Assembly (NCBI GenBank): GCA_021772095.1
Contig: JADYXR010000205.1
Coordinates: forward strand, 24,825 to 88,824
Length of the DNA: 64,000 bases
Direction: 5' to 3'
DNA from: Candidatus Obscuribacter sp.
GTDB taxonomy: Bacteria; Cyanobacteriota; Vampirovibrionia; Obscuribacterales; Obscuribacteraceae
Positions 31,227 through 41,490 of the stretch are shown piece by piece (the first letter of the stretch is position 1; every line of letters begins with the position of its first letter). The notes under the pieces were generated by a model. It was not told the DNA's origin, did no database searches, and was given only the letters and a program-made list of their open reading frames with translations. The translations under genes were made by a program, and so were the position numbers.

Positions 31227-32207
31227 TTAAGCTAAGTAGCCTTCGAATTCGTCTCTCCGGGCTAATTTTTTTAGTTTGCGCATTGCGAGGCATGAGATTT
31301 TGCCGACTTGATCTCTGGTGAGACCCATCTCTTGGCTGATATCTCTGAGGCTCGCTTCTTGGCCATTAACGAGACCGAATCTCAATTTGACAACTTTTCT
31401 TTCTCTCTCATTGAGGCTGTTGAGCAGTCCTGCAATTTGAGAAGATACATAGTGACTGTCAGCTTCATCGACTGGAGTGGCACTGTCGTGATCCATGATC
31501 GTTTCGCCGAGTGTGCAACCTTCATCATCTGTGGTGGCAACTTTTTGATCGAGCGAGAGGCAAGGTTGTGAGCTGTTGAGCGCCTTTTCAACTTTCTCGA
31601 TGTTCTCACTGCGATCGTTGGCGATTTCTTCAGTGGTTGCTTGTCTGCCGTATCTGACAGCGAGTGTGCTGCGGACGCGCCGGATTTTTGTCATCAGTTC
31701 GTTGAGGTGAACAGGCAATCTGACGATTCGCGATTTGTTGGAAAGCGAGCGTGTGATTGCTTCTCTGATCCACCAGGCGGCGTACGTCGAGAATCTGTGA
31801 CCCATCTTAGGATCGAATTTATTGACTGCGGACATCAAACCAATGCTGCCTTCTTGAAGCAGATCGATCATCGGAAGTCCGCGATCTTCATATCGTTTTG
31901 CGATTGAAGCTACGAGTTTGAGATTGGCGAGTGTGAGCACGTTGCGTGCGCGTTGATCGCCATTCTTCGCTTGGGCTACAAGTTCTCTTTCTTGATCAAC
32001 AGTGAGAGGCTTGATGGTACCAATCGTGTCCATGTAGCTTTTAACGGGTTGATGACTTTTACGTTTGTCGAACACCCGGACATTGGACATATGCTCGATA
32101 TCTTCGGCATGTTTATTGAACGGAACCGTATTGTCAGAAGCACCATCGAGTTCTTCGACTTGTTCAGTATAATCTTCATATTGGAGCTTTGAAGTTAGCG
32201 CTGACAT
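31227..32207 (-). CDS. Sigma-70 family RNA polymerase sigma factor (RpoD/RpoS-like, probably group 2)
   Basis: DLLQEGSIGLMSAVNKFDPKMGHRFSTYAAWWIREAITRSL and region 4 ERERKVVKLRFGL; ATG at 32207 preceded by GGGAGG. Confidence 0.95.
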   Translation of the reverse strand: MSALTSKLQYEDYTEQVEELDGASDNTVPFNKHAEDIEHMSNVRVFDKRKSHQPVKSYMDTIGTIKPLTVDQERELVAQAKNGDQRARNVLTLANLKLVASIAKRYEDRGLPMIDLLQEGSIGLMSAVNKFDPKMGHRFSTYAAWWIREAITRSLSNKSRIVRLPVHLNELMTKIRRVRSTLAVRYGRQATTEEIANDRSENIEKVEKALNSSQPCLSLDQKVATTDDEGCTLGETIMDHDSATPVDEADSHYVSSQIAGLLNSLNERERKVVKLRFGLVNGQEASLRDISQEMGLTRDQVGKISCLAMRKLKKLARRDEFEGYLA

Positions 32208-32598
32208 AATAACCTCCCAGGACCGGTCACACTGAATCAACAAATGGGGACGTCCATTCGATTCATGTTTTGCTCGGTTTTCACTTTCGTAGGTTCGGCA
32301 TTGCGCTCGAAACCGCACATGTACTCAATATACTACTAAAGACATGCACTGTCAATAAAAACGTAGACTAAAAACTACACTCGTAACATTTACGGACCGC
32401 GCCGCTAGGCGTCACCAGCCAACCAACAAGGTTAAATCTCAAAAAATATCGGCATCGACAATAGTATTTTTTATCCAACAATCGACAAGAACGACAGCAT
32501 CGTAAAGTCTACTTCTGGTTCGATTGTGAACCTGAGGGGTTCCTAAATCGAAGATGTAGGGTATAATCTACAAAAGGAACTCAAAAAGGACCTTATAT

Positions 32599-33267
32599 AT
32601 GTCGGACTCACAGAACCTGCTCGGCGCTATTGGAAAAACAATCCGAAAGCGGCGCGAGCAATTGGGAATCTCACAAACAGAATTAGCTGAGCGCGCCGGA
32701 CTTCACCGTACCTATATAAACAACATTGAGGGCGGTTCGAAGAATATTAGTATCGATAGCTTGAAGGGCATCGCAGACGCGCTTAACACGACGATCTCCG
32801 AGTTGATGACTTCCGCTGAAGATGCTTCAGATGACACGCGTCAACCAATCAAAATTTTGCTGATCGAAGACAACGCACCAGATGTGTTTATGTTCAAACG
32901 CTGCGTCAAACAAAGCGCGCTGCCTACGGCGGTGGAAGTTTTGGACAATGGCAAAAAGGCGCAAGCGCAAATTGATACATATAAGGAATCGCCCGGCGAC
33001 GACCTGCCCGATATCATTTTTCTAGACTTGAACCTTCCTGGCGGTCGAAGTGGATATGACATTCTCATCGACATCAAGAGCAACGACTTGCTCAGACACA
33101 TCCCGGTGATCATTCTGACGACGTCTTCAAATCCGCAAGACGTGCGAAAGACTTATGGTCACTTCGCAAATTCATTTATGACAAAACCTGTTGATCCTCA
33201 AGAATACGAGAAATCGATCAACAACGTTTTGACCTATTGGTTTGATACCACTTCGTTACCGACCTAA
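32599..33267 (+). CDS. XRE-type HTH fused to Rcp1-like receiver domain
   Basis: N-terminal RKRREQLGISQTELAERAGLHRTYINNIEGG; C-terminal ILLIEDNAPD...DIIFLDLNLPG...TKPVD. Confidence 0.93.
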   Translation: MSDSQNLLGAIGKTIRKRREQLGISQTELAERAGLHRTYINNIEGGSKNISIDSLKGIADALNTTISELMTSAEDASDDTRQPIKILLIEDNAPDVFMFKRCVKQSALPTAVEVLDNGKKAQAQIDTYKESPGDDLPDIIFLDLNLPGGRSGYDILIDIKSNDLLRHIPVIILTTSSNPQDVRKTYGHFANSFMTKPVDPQEYEKSINNVLTYWFDTTSLPT

Positions 33268-33479
33268 TCAGGCACGTACATCGCTGCAATTCGCATGATG
33301 CGCCGGCACCATTGGTTTGGTCTTAGCCGAACTTAGTGCTCCCAACCGATCGAAAAACAGCGACCGAAATAAACGACTAAAGTTTTGGCGCGGCTAACTG
33401 CTTCACTGCAACAATTATTGTGGGCAACAAAAGCACGCCACATTTAAATGACGTGCTCTAATTGCATTGATTGGTTTTT

Positions 33480-33824
33480 CTATTGAACGTGACTGTATCG
33501 CGCTTTGGATGCGGAACGAACGGGATAAATGCTGCCGCAATTCAAATCGGCTAGCTCATCCAGATTTACTGCTCGAGCATCACTGATGGTATTAGATCTG
33601 CTCCGCTCGTAAAACCTGGCACCAAATATCGTGCCATCGCCATCTCGAAAGTCCTGAAACGCTTTTTCAATTTTGTACTCGGTTGTGGATTGTTGGTCCA
33701 GCAGCATAATGATGCCGAAACCCATAGCCACTGCAAGAAGTATGAAAGTCACAGCCCATACGATTCCGCTGTCTTCCTCATCGACGAGTTGTCCGCTGGT
33801 ATCATCGAGACGTGTGACTGTCAT
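33480..33824 (-). CDS. Hypothetical single-TM protein
   Basis: One clear hydrophobic helix (IVWAVTFILLAVAMGFGIIML); 114 aa. Confidence 0.55.
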   Translation of the reverse strand: MTVTRLDDTSGQLVDEEDSGIVWAVTFILLAVAMGFGIIMLLDQQSTTEYKIEKAFQDFRDGDGTIFGARFYERSRSNTISDARAVNLDELADLNCGSIYPVRSASKARYSHVQ

Positions 33825-33844
33825 AAATCCATCCCTAGAGAAAA

Positions 33845-34687
33845 CTAGATCTCTTTATCGATAGCAGAACCTATTTTATCGAACTCGGAATACAAGTCCT
33901 TAGCCTCTTTATCGCTGATGTTACCATCGGCGCGGAAGCCGTTTTCAACCACGGCAACATGGTTCAACATTCCACGAAGACGATCAGCTTCGGATGAAGT
34001 CAACTTTCCGTTAACAAGACCGTAGCTGATTTTGGCTTCCAGACCGGCTCTGCGATTCATCAAGTCATCGATTTGTACAACATGTGCATCAGAAACGATG
34101 AATCTCGTTCCTTGAACATATGGTGTGTAGTTGACGACTTTCAAGTTTCTACCGAGCAAATCATATTCGTACGCAACTGGAAGAAGTTTATCGTAGGTGA
34201 CGGTGCCACCATATACTTCCAATGCCGACAGCCGATCGAGTTCGGCGCGATATCGTGCAGCTTGAGCATCAGTAAGTGTGCCATCAGCAACACCAGTCGC
34301 GATTACTGCGCGCAATCCCTTTTCACGTTCTTGCAGCGTAGTTCTGAACACGTTTCCATCAATCGTTGTGGTTGTGGTTGTGGTCGTTGAAGAACCTGGT
34401 GATGAGACAACTTCTTTTGTTGTGACCACCTGGTCAGCAATTGTCACAGGTTTTTCAATGAAAACACGATCCACAGTCGATGCTGGAACCAAAACGCGGT
34501 CAACGACACCAGGTGTAGTGGATGTGGTGGTAGTTGTCTCAGTGATACCATCGTTGGTCATTAAGACTTTTCTGACAACTGTATCTTGCGCATAAGATGG
34601 CAGCGAGATAACGGCTAAGCTTACGCCAGCGAGCAAAAGCGATTGAGCAAGCGGCAAGCGCTTGGCACTAAAAATTCGTAGCATCAT
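33845..34687 (-). CDS. Secreted protein with repeated G-x-(L/I)-(T/S)-x-x-(E/Q)A modules
   Basis: Signal peptide; repeats GVADGTLTDAQAARYRAEL, GLVNGKLTSSEADRLRGML, RADGNISDKEAKDLYSEF. Confidence 0.75.
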   Translation of the reverse strand: MMLRIFSAKRLPLAQSLLLAGVSLAVISLPSYAQDTVVRKVLMTNDGITETTTTTSTTPGVVDRVLVPASTVDRVFIEKPVTIADQVVTTKEVVSSPGSSTTTTTTTTIDGNVFRTTLQEREKGLRAVIATGVADGTLTDAQAARYRAELDRLSALEVYGGTVTYDKLLPVAYEYDLLGRNLKVVNYTPYVQGTRFIVSDAHVVQIDDLMNRRAGLEAKISYGLVNGKLTSSEADRLRGMLNHVAVVENGFRADGNISDKEAKDLYSEFDKIGSAIDKEI

Positions 34688-34834
34688 AAGATCCTCAAAG
34701 TAAAACACGTTCAAGCGATGTCATAGCGCAGCGGTGCTCCACTCATGCCTGACCGGTGCAAAACGGACATTGAAATGTTTACTAAACGCTACAATTTGAA
34801 CTTTGAATTTTATTCGATTAAGGCTAAACCGGCA

Positions 34835-36349
34835 CTAGGCCACTGCCACCGCGACTGGTGCGGCTGGCACGGTGAAGTAAAAAGTCGTGCCTTTGCCAAG
34901 TATGGATTCAGTCCATATTTTTCCGCCGTGCAGATCGACAATCTTTTTGCACATCGCCAAGCCTAAGCCCGTGCCGGGGTACTCGGTATCACGATGCAGT
35001 CTTTGAAACATCTGGAAGATTTTGTCCTTATGCTCCATTTCAAAACCAATGCCGTTATCAGCCACGGATATTCGCCACATGTCGCCGACTAAATCCGCTT
35101 TGATTGTTATTTCCGGAGCGACTTCTTCGTTTCTGTACTTAATTGCATTGCTGCAGATATTTTGCAAAAGTAATGAAAGGTATTCCGACTTACCTAATAC
35201 CTTAGGTAGATCTTTATCAACCAGAATCTTGGCATGACTCTCTTTAATAGATGATTGCAGGTCTTGAGTGACAGATGCCATGACATCGTTCAAATTCACA
35301 ACGTTGGCTTCGAATTTTTCTCGACGCACCGCGCCGAATTTCAAAACATCATCAATCCGAGCCATCGCAGTAATTGACGATCCATGGATGAATTCGAGAA
35401 ACTGTTCCGCCTGTTCGTCCAACGATTCTTCGTATTCTTGCTTGAGCAGTTTTGAATACGTGCCCATCGTTCGCACCGGCTCTTTCAAATCGTGAGCGGC
35501 AACCCAGGCAAAATCTTCCAACTCTTTATTCGATTGAGTAAGTTGCTCAGAAGCGCGCAGCAACTCCCTCTCGGCTTGTTTGATCAGCGTGATGTCGCGG
35601 AAAATTGCCGCACCACTTACGACACTTCCTTCTGCATCCTTAATAGGAGAAACGCAAAGTGATAAATAAATCGTTCTGCCTTCACTGGTTGTGAACGGCA
35701 ATTCCAGTGTGTCGACTCTTCGACCTTCGCGCAAAATCTCAACGACTTTATCCATGTCCGGACCGATCAACTGACGCATGGCTTTACCCATTGTTGACTC
35801 GACTGAGTAACCAAACAGTTCTTGTGCTCCGCGGTTCCAGCTCAAAACAGTTCCGTTCAACATAAAACTAACGATCGCATCATTGGATGATTCGACGATG
35901 GATGCGAGTTGCCGATTGCGAGACTCGGCGGATTCTCTTCGCATCATTTCCATCTTCAATTCATCGTATGCTTTTTCCATCTGCGCCGGTTGTGGAAGCG
36001 CAAGAACTTTTGGAATCAAAGGCCACACGAGGACAGCCGTGGACATGAATGAGAGTCCACTAAGAAAATCGAGAGTGGACTCCAATCCAAAAACTGGATT
36101 AAAAACAGTCCAGATTTTCACAGCATGCGCGGTGGCAGCAGTGACGCAGGACGCTGTGAACAGTAAGAAGATCCAGTGGTATGTTTGGTGGTGACTGCGT
36201 TTCAAGTAAGAAAAAACGGCGAGAGGCATTGTTGCAAAAGCCATCGCAGCAAGCACGTTTCCAGTGACAATCAGCATGAGAACAGTTTGGTTCCACTTGA
36301 AACAAAGTCCAAGAGGAATAAAGCCATCGGTGGTAAAAAGCTGCTCCAC
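34835..36349 (-). CDS. PAS sensor histidine kinase with N-terminal ethylene-receptor-like three-TM domain
   Basis: GFIPLGLCFKW...FATMPLAVFSYLKRS...TAATAHAVKIW sensor region; PAS; HDLKEPVRTMGTYSKLL H-box; GTGLGLAMCKKIV. Confidence 0.88.
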   Translation of the reverse strand: MEQLFTTDGFIPLGLCFKWNQTVLMLIVTGNVLAAMAFATMPLAVFSYLKRSHHQTYHWIFLLFTASCVTAATAHAVKIWTVFNPVFGLESTLDFLSGLSFMSTAVLVWPLIPKVLALPQPAQMEKAYDELKMEMMRRESAESRNRQLASIVESSNDAIVSFMLNGTVLSWNRGAQELFGYSVESTMGKAMRQLIGPDMDKVVEILREGRRVDTLELPFTTSEGRTIYLSLCVSPIKDAEGSVVSGAAIFRDITLIKQAERELLRASEQLTQSNKELEDFAWVAAHDLKEPVRTMGTYSKLLKQEYEESLDEQAEQFLEFIHGSSITAMARIDDVLKFGAVRREKFEANVVNLNDVMASVTQDLQSSIKESHAKILVDKDLPKVLGKSEYLSLLLQNICSNAIKYRNEEVAPEITIKADLVGDMWRISVADNGIGFEMEHKDKIFQMFQRLHRDTEYPGTGLGLAMCKKIVDLHGGKIWTESILGKGTTFYFTVPAAPVAVAVA

Positions 36350-36475
36350 GTTTCTGAGTCCTTAAATGGCTAACTGCCACATGCACAGTGTACCCGGAAA
36401 TATATTACCAGACCATATTTTCACTGTTTTTTCTTCTCTCTCCTGTTGCGATCAGGCTACAAATTCGAGAACCGG

Positions 36476-37723
36476 TTACCGGACAATTTTGACCGGTTCG
36501 GTTGGCTTGAGTGCTGTTCGCGCACCGAACAGTTTTCTCAATTGCGGCAATGCTTCATTTGCGGCAGCTCTGCCGGCCTCGACTGCGATTGGATAATCGG
36601 CTTCGTCCGTCGAGATAATTGAGATACCGCTCACCTCCGGATGAATGACCAGGTCGGCAACTCTTGCAAATTGTTCGTCGCGAATCGAGAGCATAATTGA
36701 AGTGACTCGGTTGGCGAGCAGCGTCAACTTCTGCATGTCTTTCGCGGTGACGTCTTCGAGTTTTTCGTCGACGTTGACTGCGATAACGACGTCAGCGCCT
36801 ATGTCTCGGGCGGTCATCGTGGGCAGATTAGTTCTGATGCCACCATCGGCGAGCAGCATGCCTTCGTACTCAACCGGCTTTACAATCGGAGGCAAACTGC
36901 AACTCGCGCGCACAATTTTACCGAGGTCGCCTTTCGTCATTCGATACGCTTTGCCGTCGAGCAAATTGACAACAGTGATGACGAGCGGCGTTGGCAGTGA
37001 TTCTAATTTCGTATGTTCTTCGCCGACTGTTTTATTGATAAACGTTTCTAATGAATCGCCATTGTACAAACCTGGATATCGTTTAATTCTTTTGAACGGA
37101 ATCTTAGGCCGCACCGCCTTCTTCATAATTTGCACCGGCAGTGGAAACGGCGCAAACGCTTTTTTCACCTTGCCTTCTATGCAAAGTTCTTCAATTTTAT
37201 CGAGTGGAACACCGGCGCAATATAATGATCCAATGATTGAACCCATGCTGTTCGCCACGATCAGATCGGGCTTCATGTTATTCTCTTCGAGTACTCGCAA
37301 CACACCGATGTGAGCGGCACCGCGCGCGCCACCACCACCTAGAACTAATGCAACTTTCGCAGGTTCAACGACTTTCCCAGGTGCGGTGTTTTTCGCAGAT
37401 TCAACGACTTTTCCAGATGCTGTGACTTTCGCTGATTCAACGGCTTTGGCAGGTGCGGTAACTTGCCGGTCGGCTGCAATGGCTGACTGGTTGGATGCAT
37501 CGACTTGCAGAGCGATTAACGCGAACAACGGCAAGGCAACAGAAATCGCCAACGACAATTGTCGTTGTATTCGAGCCGCACTCTTTTCATAAAATCGGTA
37601 ATTGTTCACGAGTTTGCCGCGGAGCTTTCCTACAGTAACCCGATACAAATACAGGCGACAAAACAAACTGAGGTGAGTTTCGCGAGAGATCGGTATCCAG
37701 ACCCCGCATAGCAAACTCGCCAC
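36476..37723 (-). CDS. Patatin-like phospholipase family protein
   Basis: LVLGGGGARGAAHIGVLRVLEE, NSMGSIIG, LLADGGIRTNLP; N-terminal start uncertain (GTG at 37609 possible). Confidence 0.9.
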   Translation of the reverse strand: MASLLCGVWIPISRETHLSLFCRLYLYRVTVGKLRGKLVNNYRFYEKSAARIQRQLSLAISVALPLFALIALQVDASNQSAIAADRQVTAPAKAVESAKVTASGKVVESAKNTAPGKVVEPAKVALVLGGGGARGAAHIGVLRVLEENNMKPDLIVANSMGSIIGSLYCAGVPLDKIEELCIEGKVKKAFAPFPLPVQIMKKAVRPKIPFKRIKRYPGLYNGDSLETFINKTVGEEHTKLESLPTPLVITVVNLLDGKAYRMTKGDLGKIVRASCSLPPIVKPVEYEGMLLADGGIRTNLPTMTARDIGADVVIAVNVDEKLEDVTAKDMQKLTLLANRVTSIMLSIRDEQFARVADLVIHPEVSGISIISTDEADYPIAVEAGRAAANEALPQLRKLFGARTALKPTEPVKIVR

Positions 37724-37762
37724 CTACCCATGCCGGGTTGCAAACAGATTTAATGTTGTCCG

Positions 37763-38848
37763 TTAGCTGACGGCGTGGGCGACTTTGCGTCCAGCACCAG
37801 AAGCGATAACGGTCCGGTAAATCTCCTCGTAACTGCTGGTCATCCGATCGACGCTAAACGACCGGGCGTGAGCGATGCAATCAGACGACTTGATTCGATC
37901 GACTTCGCCGAACCTTGCGATCAGCTCGTCGACGCTGTCAGCGACAACAGAGTTGACCTTGTCCACCAGAATCTCACGGACAGAACCACGGTCGAGCGCG
38001 ACAAGCGGCGTTCCTGCTGCCAGTGCTTCGGTCATGACCAGCCCAAAAGGCTCTTCGAAGTGAATTGGATAGACAACCGCTTTCGCCTTTCTGTATAAAT
38101 TCAACTTCTCCTGGAAGCCGACTTCGCCTATGTATTCGATGCCATCATGCAGTTCGTCTTTGATGTTTTGCTCGAAATACTCGGCGTCATTCGCGTCAAC
38201 TTTGCCGGCAATTTTCAGCGGCAAATTAACGGCACGTGCGATTTTTATCGCATCAGCAGTGCCTTTGGCATGAGAGACTCGGCCAAGAAACAACAAATAA
38301 TCGCGATCTTTTTGTTCGCCAATCACATCAGGCGAAATTGGCTCGCGAGGGAATACGTCTTCGCCGACGGCGTTGTAAACGCGACCGACGTAATTGAGCT
38401 GATTCGGATAGTTCAAACGCTTGTAGGCATCACTAATAGCGATGACCGGCAAGTGCGGAAATTCAAGATAGATATCTGCGCAATAATCGATAATCGGATT
38501 ATGATTGGTTGAAACCACTGGACAATTGAGCTTGTCCAGATACGGCCAGGCAATGAAACCCAGGTGGTTGTGTACGATATCGAATTCGTTCTGCCGGCGC
38601 ACGAGTTCTAAAATCAACCGAGTTTCGAAAGCGCACCATCTGTGGTGCGGCACTGCATCCATTCGCAGTCCACGCGGAGCGACACTGATCAATTCGGCTT
38701 CAGTGAGCGAATCTCCCGTCGCGAAAAGCGTGACATTATGTCCGCGTCGAAGCAACTCTTCGGTGAGTTGGCTTACAACCAACTCGGTGCCGCCGTATCC
38801 CTTCGGCGGCACTGATTCCGTCAGCGGGGCCAGTTGAGCGATTCTCAC
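37763..38848 (-). CDS. GT4-family glycosyltransferase
   Basis: LAPLTESVPPKGYGGTELVVSQLTEELLRRGHNVTLFATGDS; FEEPFGLVMTEALAAGTPLVALDRGSVREI. Confidence 0.92.
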   Translation of the reverse strand: MRIAQLAPLTESVPPKGYGGTELVVSQLTEELLRRGHNVTLFATGDSLTEAELISVAPRGLRMDAVPHHRWCAFETRLILELVRRQNEFDIVHNHLGFIAWPYLDKLNCPVVSTNHNPIIDYCADIYLEFPHLPVIAISDAYKRLNYPNQLNYVGRVYNAVGEDVFPREPISPDVIGEQKDRDYLLFLGRVSHAKGTADAIKIARAVNLPLKIAGKVDANDAEYFEQNIKDELHDGIEYIGEVGFQEKLNLYRKAKAVVYPIHFEEPFGLVMTEALAAGTPLVALDRGSVREILVDKVNSVVADSVDELIARFGEVDRIKSSDCIAHARSFSVDRMTSSYEEIYRTVIASGAGRKVAHAVS

Positions 38849-38860
38849 TTTCGTTACTCC

Positions 38861-41074
38861 TTATGTTTCGACGACAACTCGAATGTCGCCTTGTTTTCGC
38901 AACACCGTACAATAGGTAGAGTCACCTTCACGTCTCAAAGCGATGTCCACCTGGGCGTTTCCAAGCTTCAATCCATAAATTCTCAATTGGCTGAGCCACA
39001 TAGGCAATACCGGATCAACGATTCGTAGTCGTCGATTGCTCGCATCCGGTGCTAAATTTACGCAAGCTCTCAACATCTGAAAAATGGCTCCAGCAGCCCA
39101 TGCCTGAGGTCGGCAGGAAACCGGATAATCGATCGGCTGAGGCGAATTGGCGCGCTCAAAACCGCAAAATAGTTCAGGTAATCTAAAATCAGATTGTCTT
39201 CGCATGGCATCGTACATCGCGGTCAGGACCGTGAGAATGTCTTTTGTTCTGCCGATCTTTCGCAGACCCTCGCAAATAATACCATTATCGTGCGGCCAAA
39301 CAGAACCATTGTGATAGCTAATTGGGTTGTATGAGCATGCCTCCGAAGACAGAGTTCTGATGCCCCATCCGGAGAAGTTATCCGGAGCCATTAGACGATC
39401 GGCGACAATTTTCGCCTGCTCGGCGTTCAGAATTTCGGACCACAAACAATGCCCGGGATTTGACGAAACGGTTTTAACTTGTTGCCCGTCTTTATCGAGC
39501 GCGATTGCCACAAAGTTTTCTTCGATCATCCAGAAGTCGGACTGGAAGCGCTCCTTCAAGTTGCGGGCCCGATGTTGCAGCTTGATTGCCAGTGGATTAT
39601 AACCAAGCATTTGCGCCAGGCGAGCAGTGCGAATCCAGGCTGCGTACAAATAACCTTGAGCTTCGCAAAGCGCAATCGGAGGCTCGGCAAGAATGCCGTT
39701 GGCATGCGTGACGGAGTCGCCGGAGTCTTTCCAGCCCTGGTTTTCCAGCCCCAGGCTACTCTCGCGTTTATAACTGATGTATCCACCGCGCGTGGATTGC
39801 TCGAGAAAACGCAGCGCCAATTTCACGTTCGGCCACATTTGATGAGCGTATTCCATATCGCCGGTCCAATCGATGTACTCCGCCAAAAGGATGAGCCAGA
39901 GCTGCGTCGCGTCGACGGTTCCATAATATGGACTGTGAGGAATTTCATTTAACCGCGCCATTTCTCCAACACGCAGTTCATGCAAAATTTTCCCGGCGCG
40001 CTCGGCTCTGAAGGTGTCGGTCTTCTCGCCCTGATAGGCAGCCAATACATCGATACAACCGCGTGCCAATTCCGGCGCGAACGGCAATAATTGCAGCGCC
40101 GTAATCGCGGTATCACGACCAAACAATGCACAGTACCATGGAATGCCCGCGGCGATGCCCAGCCCTTTTGGCGTCGGTTGACGCAGCATGTACAAATCTC
40201 GATAACAATTTTCAATCGCGACATTAAACATATTCAGATCGGTTTCGATCGTCGTCATGTCCGCTCGCCAGGTGCTATAGCTGTTGTCGGCGATAGTCTC
40301 GGCTTCTTTGTAGGTTTCGCCATTCGCCACCAGTCGCGGAGTTTTTTGATTCCATCGCGTGGAAATGTAAATCTCAATAGTCACAGGTTGTCGCACTGGC
40401 AGCGTCAAACGAAAGAACGCTTCGCCATCACTAATCTTGGTTGGCACCATATTTTTAAACTCGATAACTGTTTCAAGCAAAACAGTATCCAGACCAAGAT
40501 AAGCCAAAAATATCGTTGAATTGTCGTTGGTGGGGAGCATTCGCTGTCCGCGCTTGGGACGATTGGTTCCGCGCACTTCGAAAATATCGGCGAAGTCTGA
40601 TTGATATCGAACAGCAAGGTCAACTTGCAAAGGCGCGAAATCAAAATTTTCGAGCGTAATCTGTTCCCACAAAACATCCGTCATCACTATCTTTCGGGCT
40701 ACAGTGATTTTTTGCTGCGCCGCCATGTCGGAATGGTTATTGGTATATAAAAGTTCCGCCGCATAACCTTTGGTGAAATCCGATGACAGGACAGAGAGCG
40801 ATCCACCATTAAGCGTCAGCTCCATCGAACTGAGATGGCGAGTGTCATAACGGTAGTAGCCGTATCCAAGAGTGTTGCAGCTCGGGATTAATCCACTTTC
40901 ATCAAGCACCAGGAAGTGACTGCCATGCTTCACCGCATTTCGCGGATGGGCAGCATCGGTCATTACAAACGGCATGCCCTGACAAAGCGGACGCATGTCG
41001 ACTTCATATGGCGGCAGAAAGTCCGATTGTGGTTGAGCTGGTTGGGCGGATTCCATATCAGTTTGTTGCGTCAT
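38861..41074 (-). CDS. Glycogen debranching N-terminal domain / amylo-alpha-1,6-glucosidase-like glycoside hydrolase
   Basis: LGYGYYRYDTRHLSSMELTLNG N-terminal motif; WYCALFGRDTAITALQ and SVWPHDNGII in an (alpha/alpha)6-type domain. Confidence 0.85.
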   Translation of the reverse strand: MTQQTDMESAQPAQPQSDFLPPYEVDMRPLCQGMPFVMTDAAHPRNAVKHGSHFLVLDESGLIPSCNTLGYGYYRYDTRHLSSMELTLNGGSLSVLSSDFTKGYAAELLYTNNHSDMAAQQKITVARKIVMTDVLWEQITLENFDFAPLQVDLAVRYQSDFADIFEVRGTNRPKRGQRMLPTNDNSTIFLAYLGLDTVLLETVIEFKNMVPTKISDGEAFFRLTLPVRQPVTIEIYISTRWNQKTPRLVANGETYKEAETIADNSYSTWRADMTTIETDLNMFNVAIENCYRDLYMLRQPTPKGLGIAAGIPWYCALFGRDTAITALQLLPFAPELARGCIDVLAAYQGEKTDTFRAERAGKILHELRVGEMARLNEIPHSPYYGTVDATQLWLILLAEYIDWTGDMEYAHQMWPNVKLALRFLEQSTRGGYISYKRESSLGLENQGWKDSGDSVTHANGILAEPPIALCEAQGYLYAAWIRTARLAQMLGYNPLAIKLQHRARNLKERFQSDFWMIEENFVAIALDKDGQQVKTVSSNPGHCLWSEILNAEQAKIVADRLMAPDNFSGWGIRTLSSEACSYNPISYHNGSVWPHDNGIICEGLRKIGRTKDILTVLTAMYDAMRRQSDFRLPELFCGFERANSPQPIDYPVSCRPQAWAAGAIFQMLRACVNLAPDASNRRLRIVDPVLPMWLSQLRIYGLKLGNAQVDIALRREGDSTYCTVLRKQGDIRVVVET

Positions 41075-41490
41075 AAATGGTGACCCGAGGTCTGTCTAAC
41101 TCGCAGCCCAGGTACGGGCGCACGGCGCCGAACGATAGGCAACAATTACTTCTATGAACATAGCTCATTAGTAAAAAGGTGTCGCCCAGTGCCCACGGAT
41201 GTCGTAACAGGCGTGGACGGACCTGGGTGCCCTTTACGGAAGTTTTGAACAATAGTGGTCCAATAATTAATTCCTGGATAGAATTGGAATGAACGAATGC
41301 ATGCGCATAGCCAGGAGGGGTTCCAAACCATCCATATGTATGCGCTTACAATAATCGACTAGTACGGATCGTATACGGGAAGAATATCGCTAGCAGCACC
41401 GAACGAGCACATTTATCGGTCCCCGCGCCACGGTTTGACCTTGATACCGCATATAGTGTCAAGGACCGTTGCAAACGCAAGGTGAATTTT

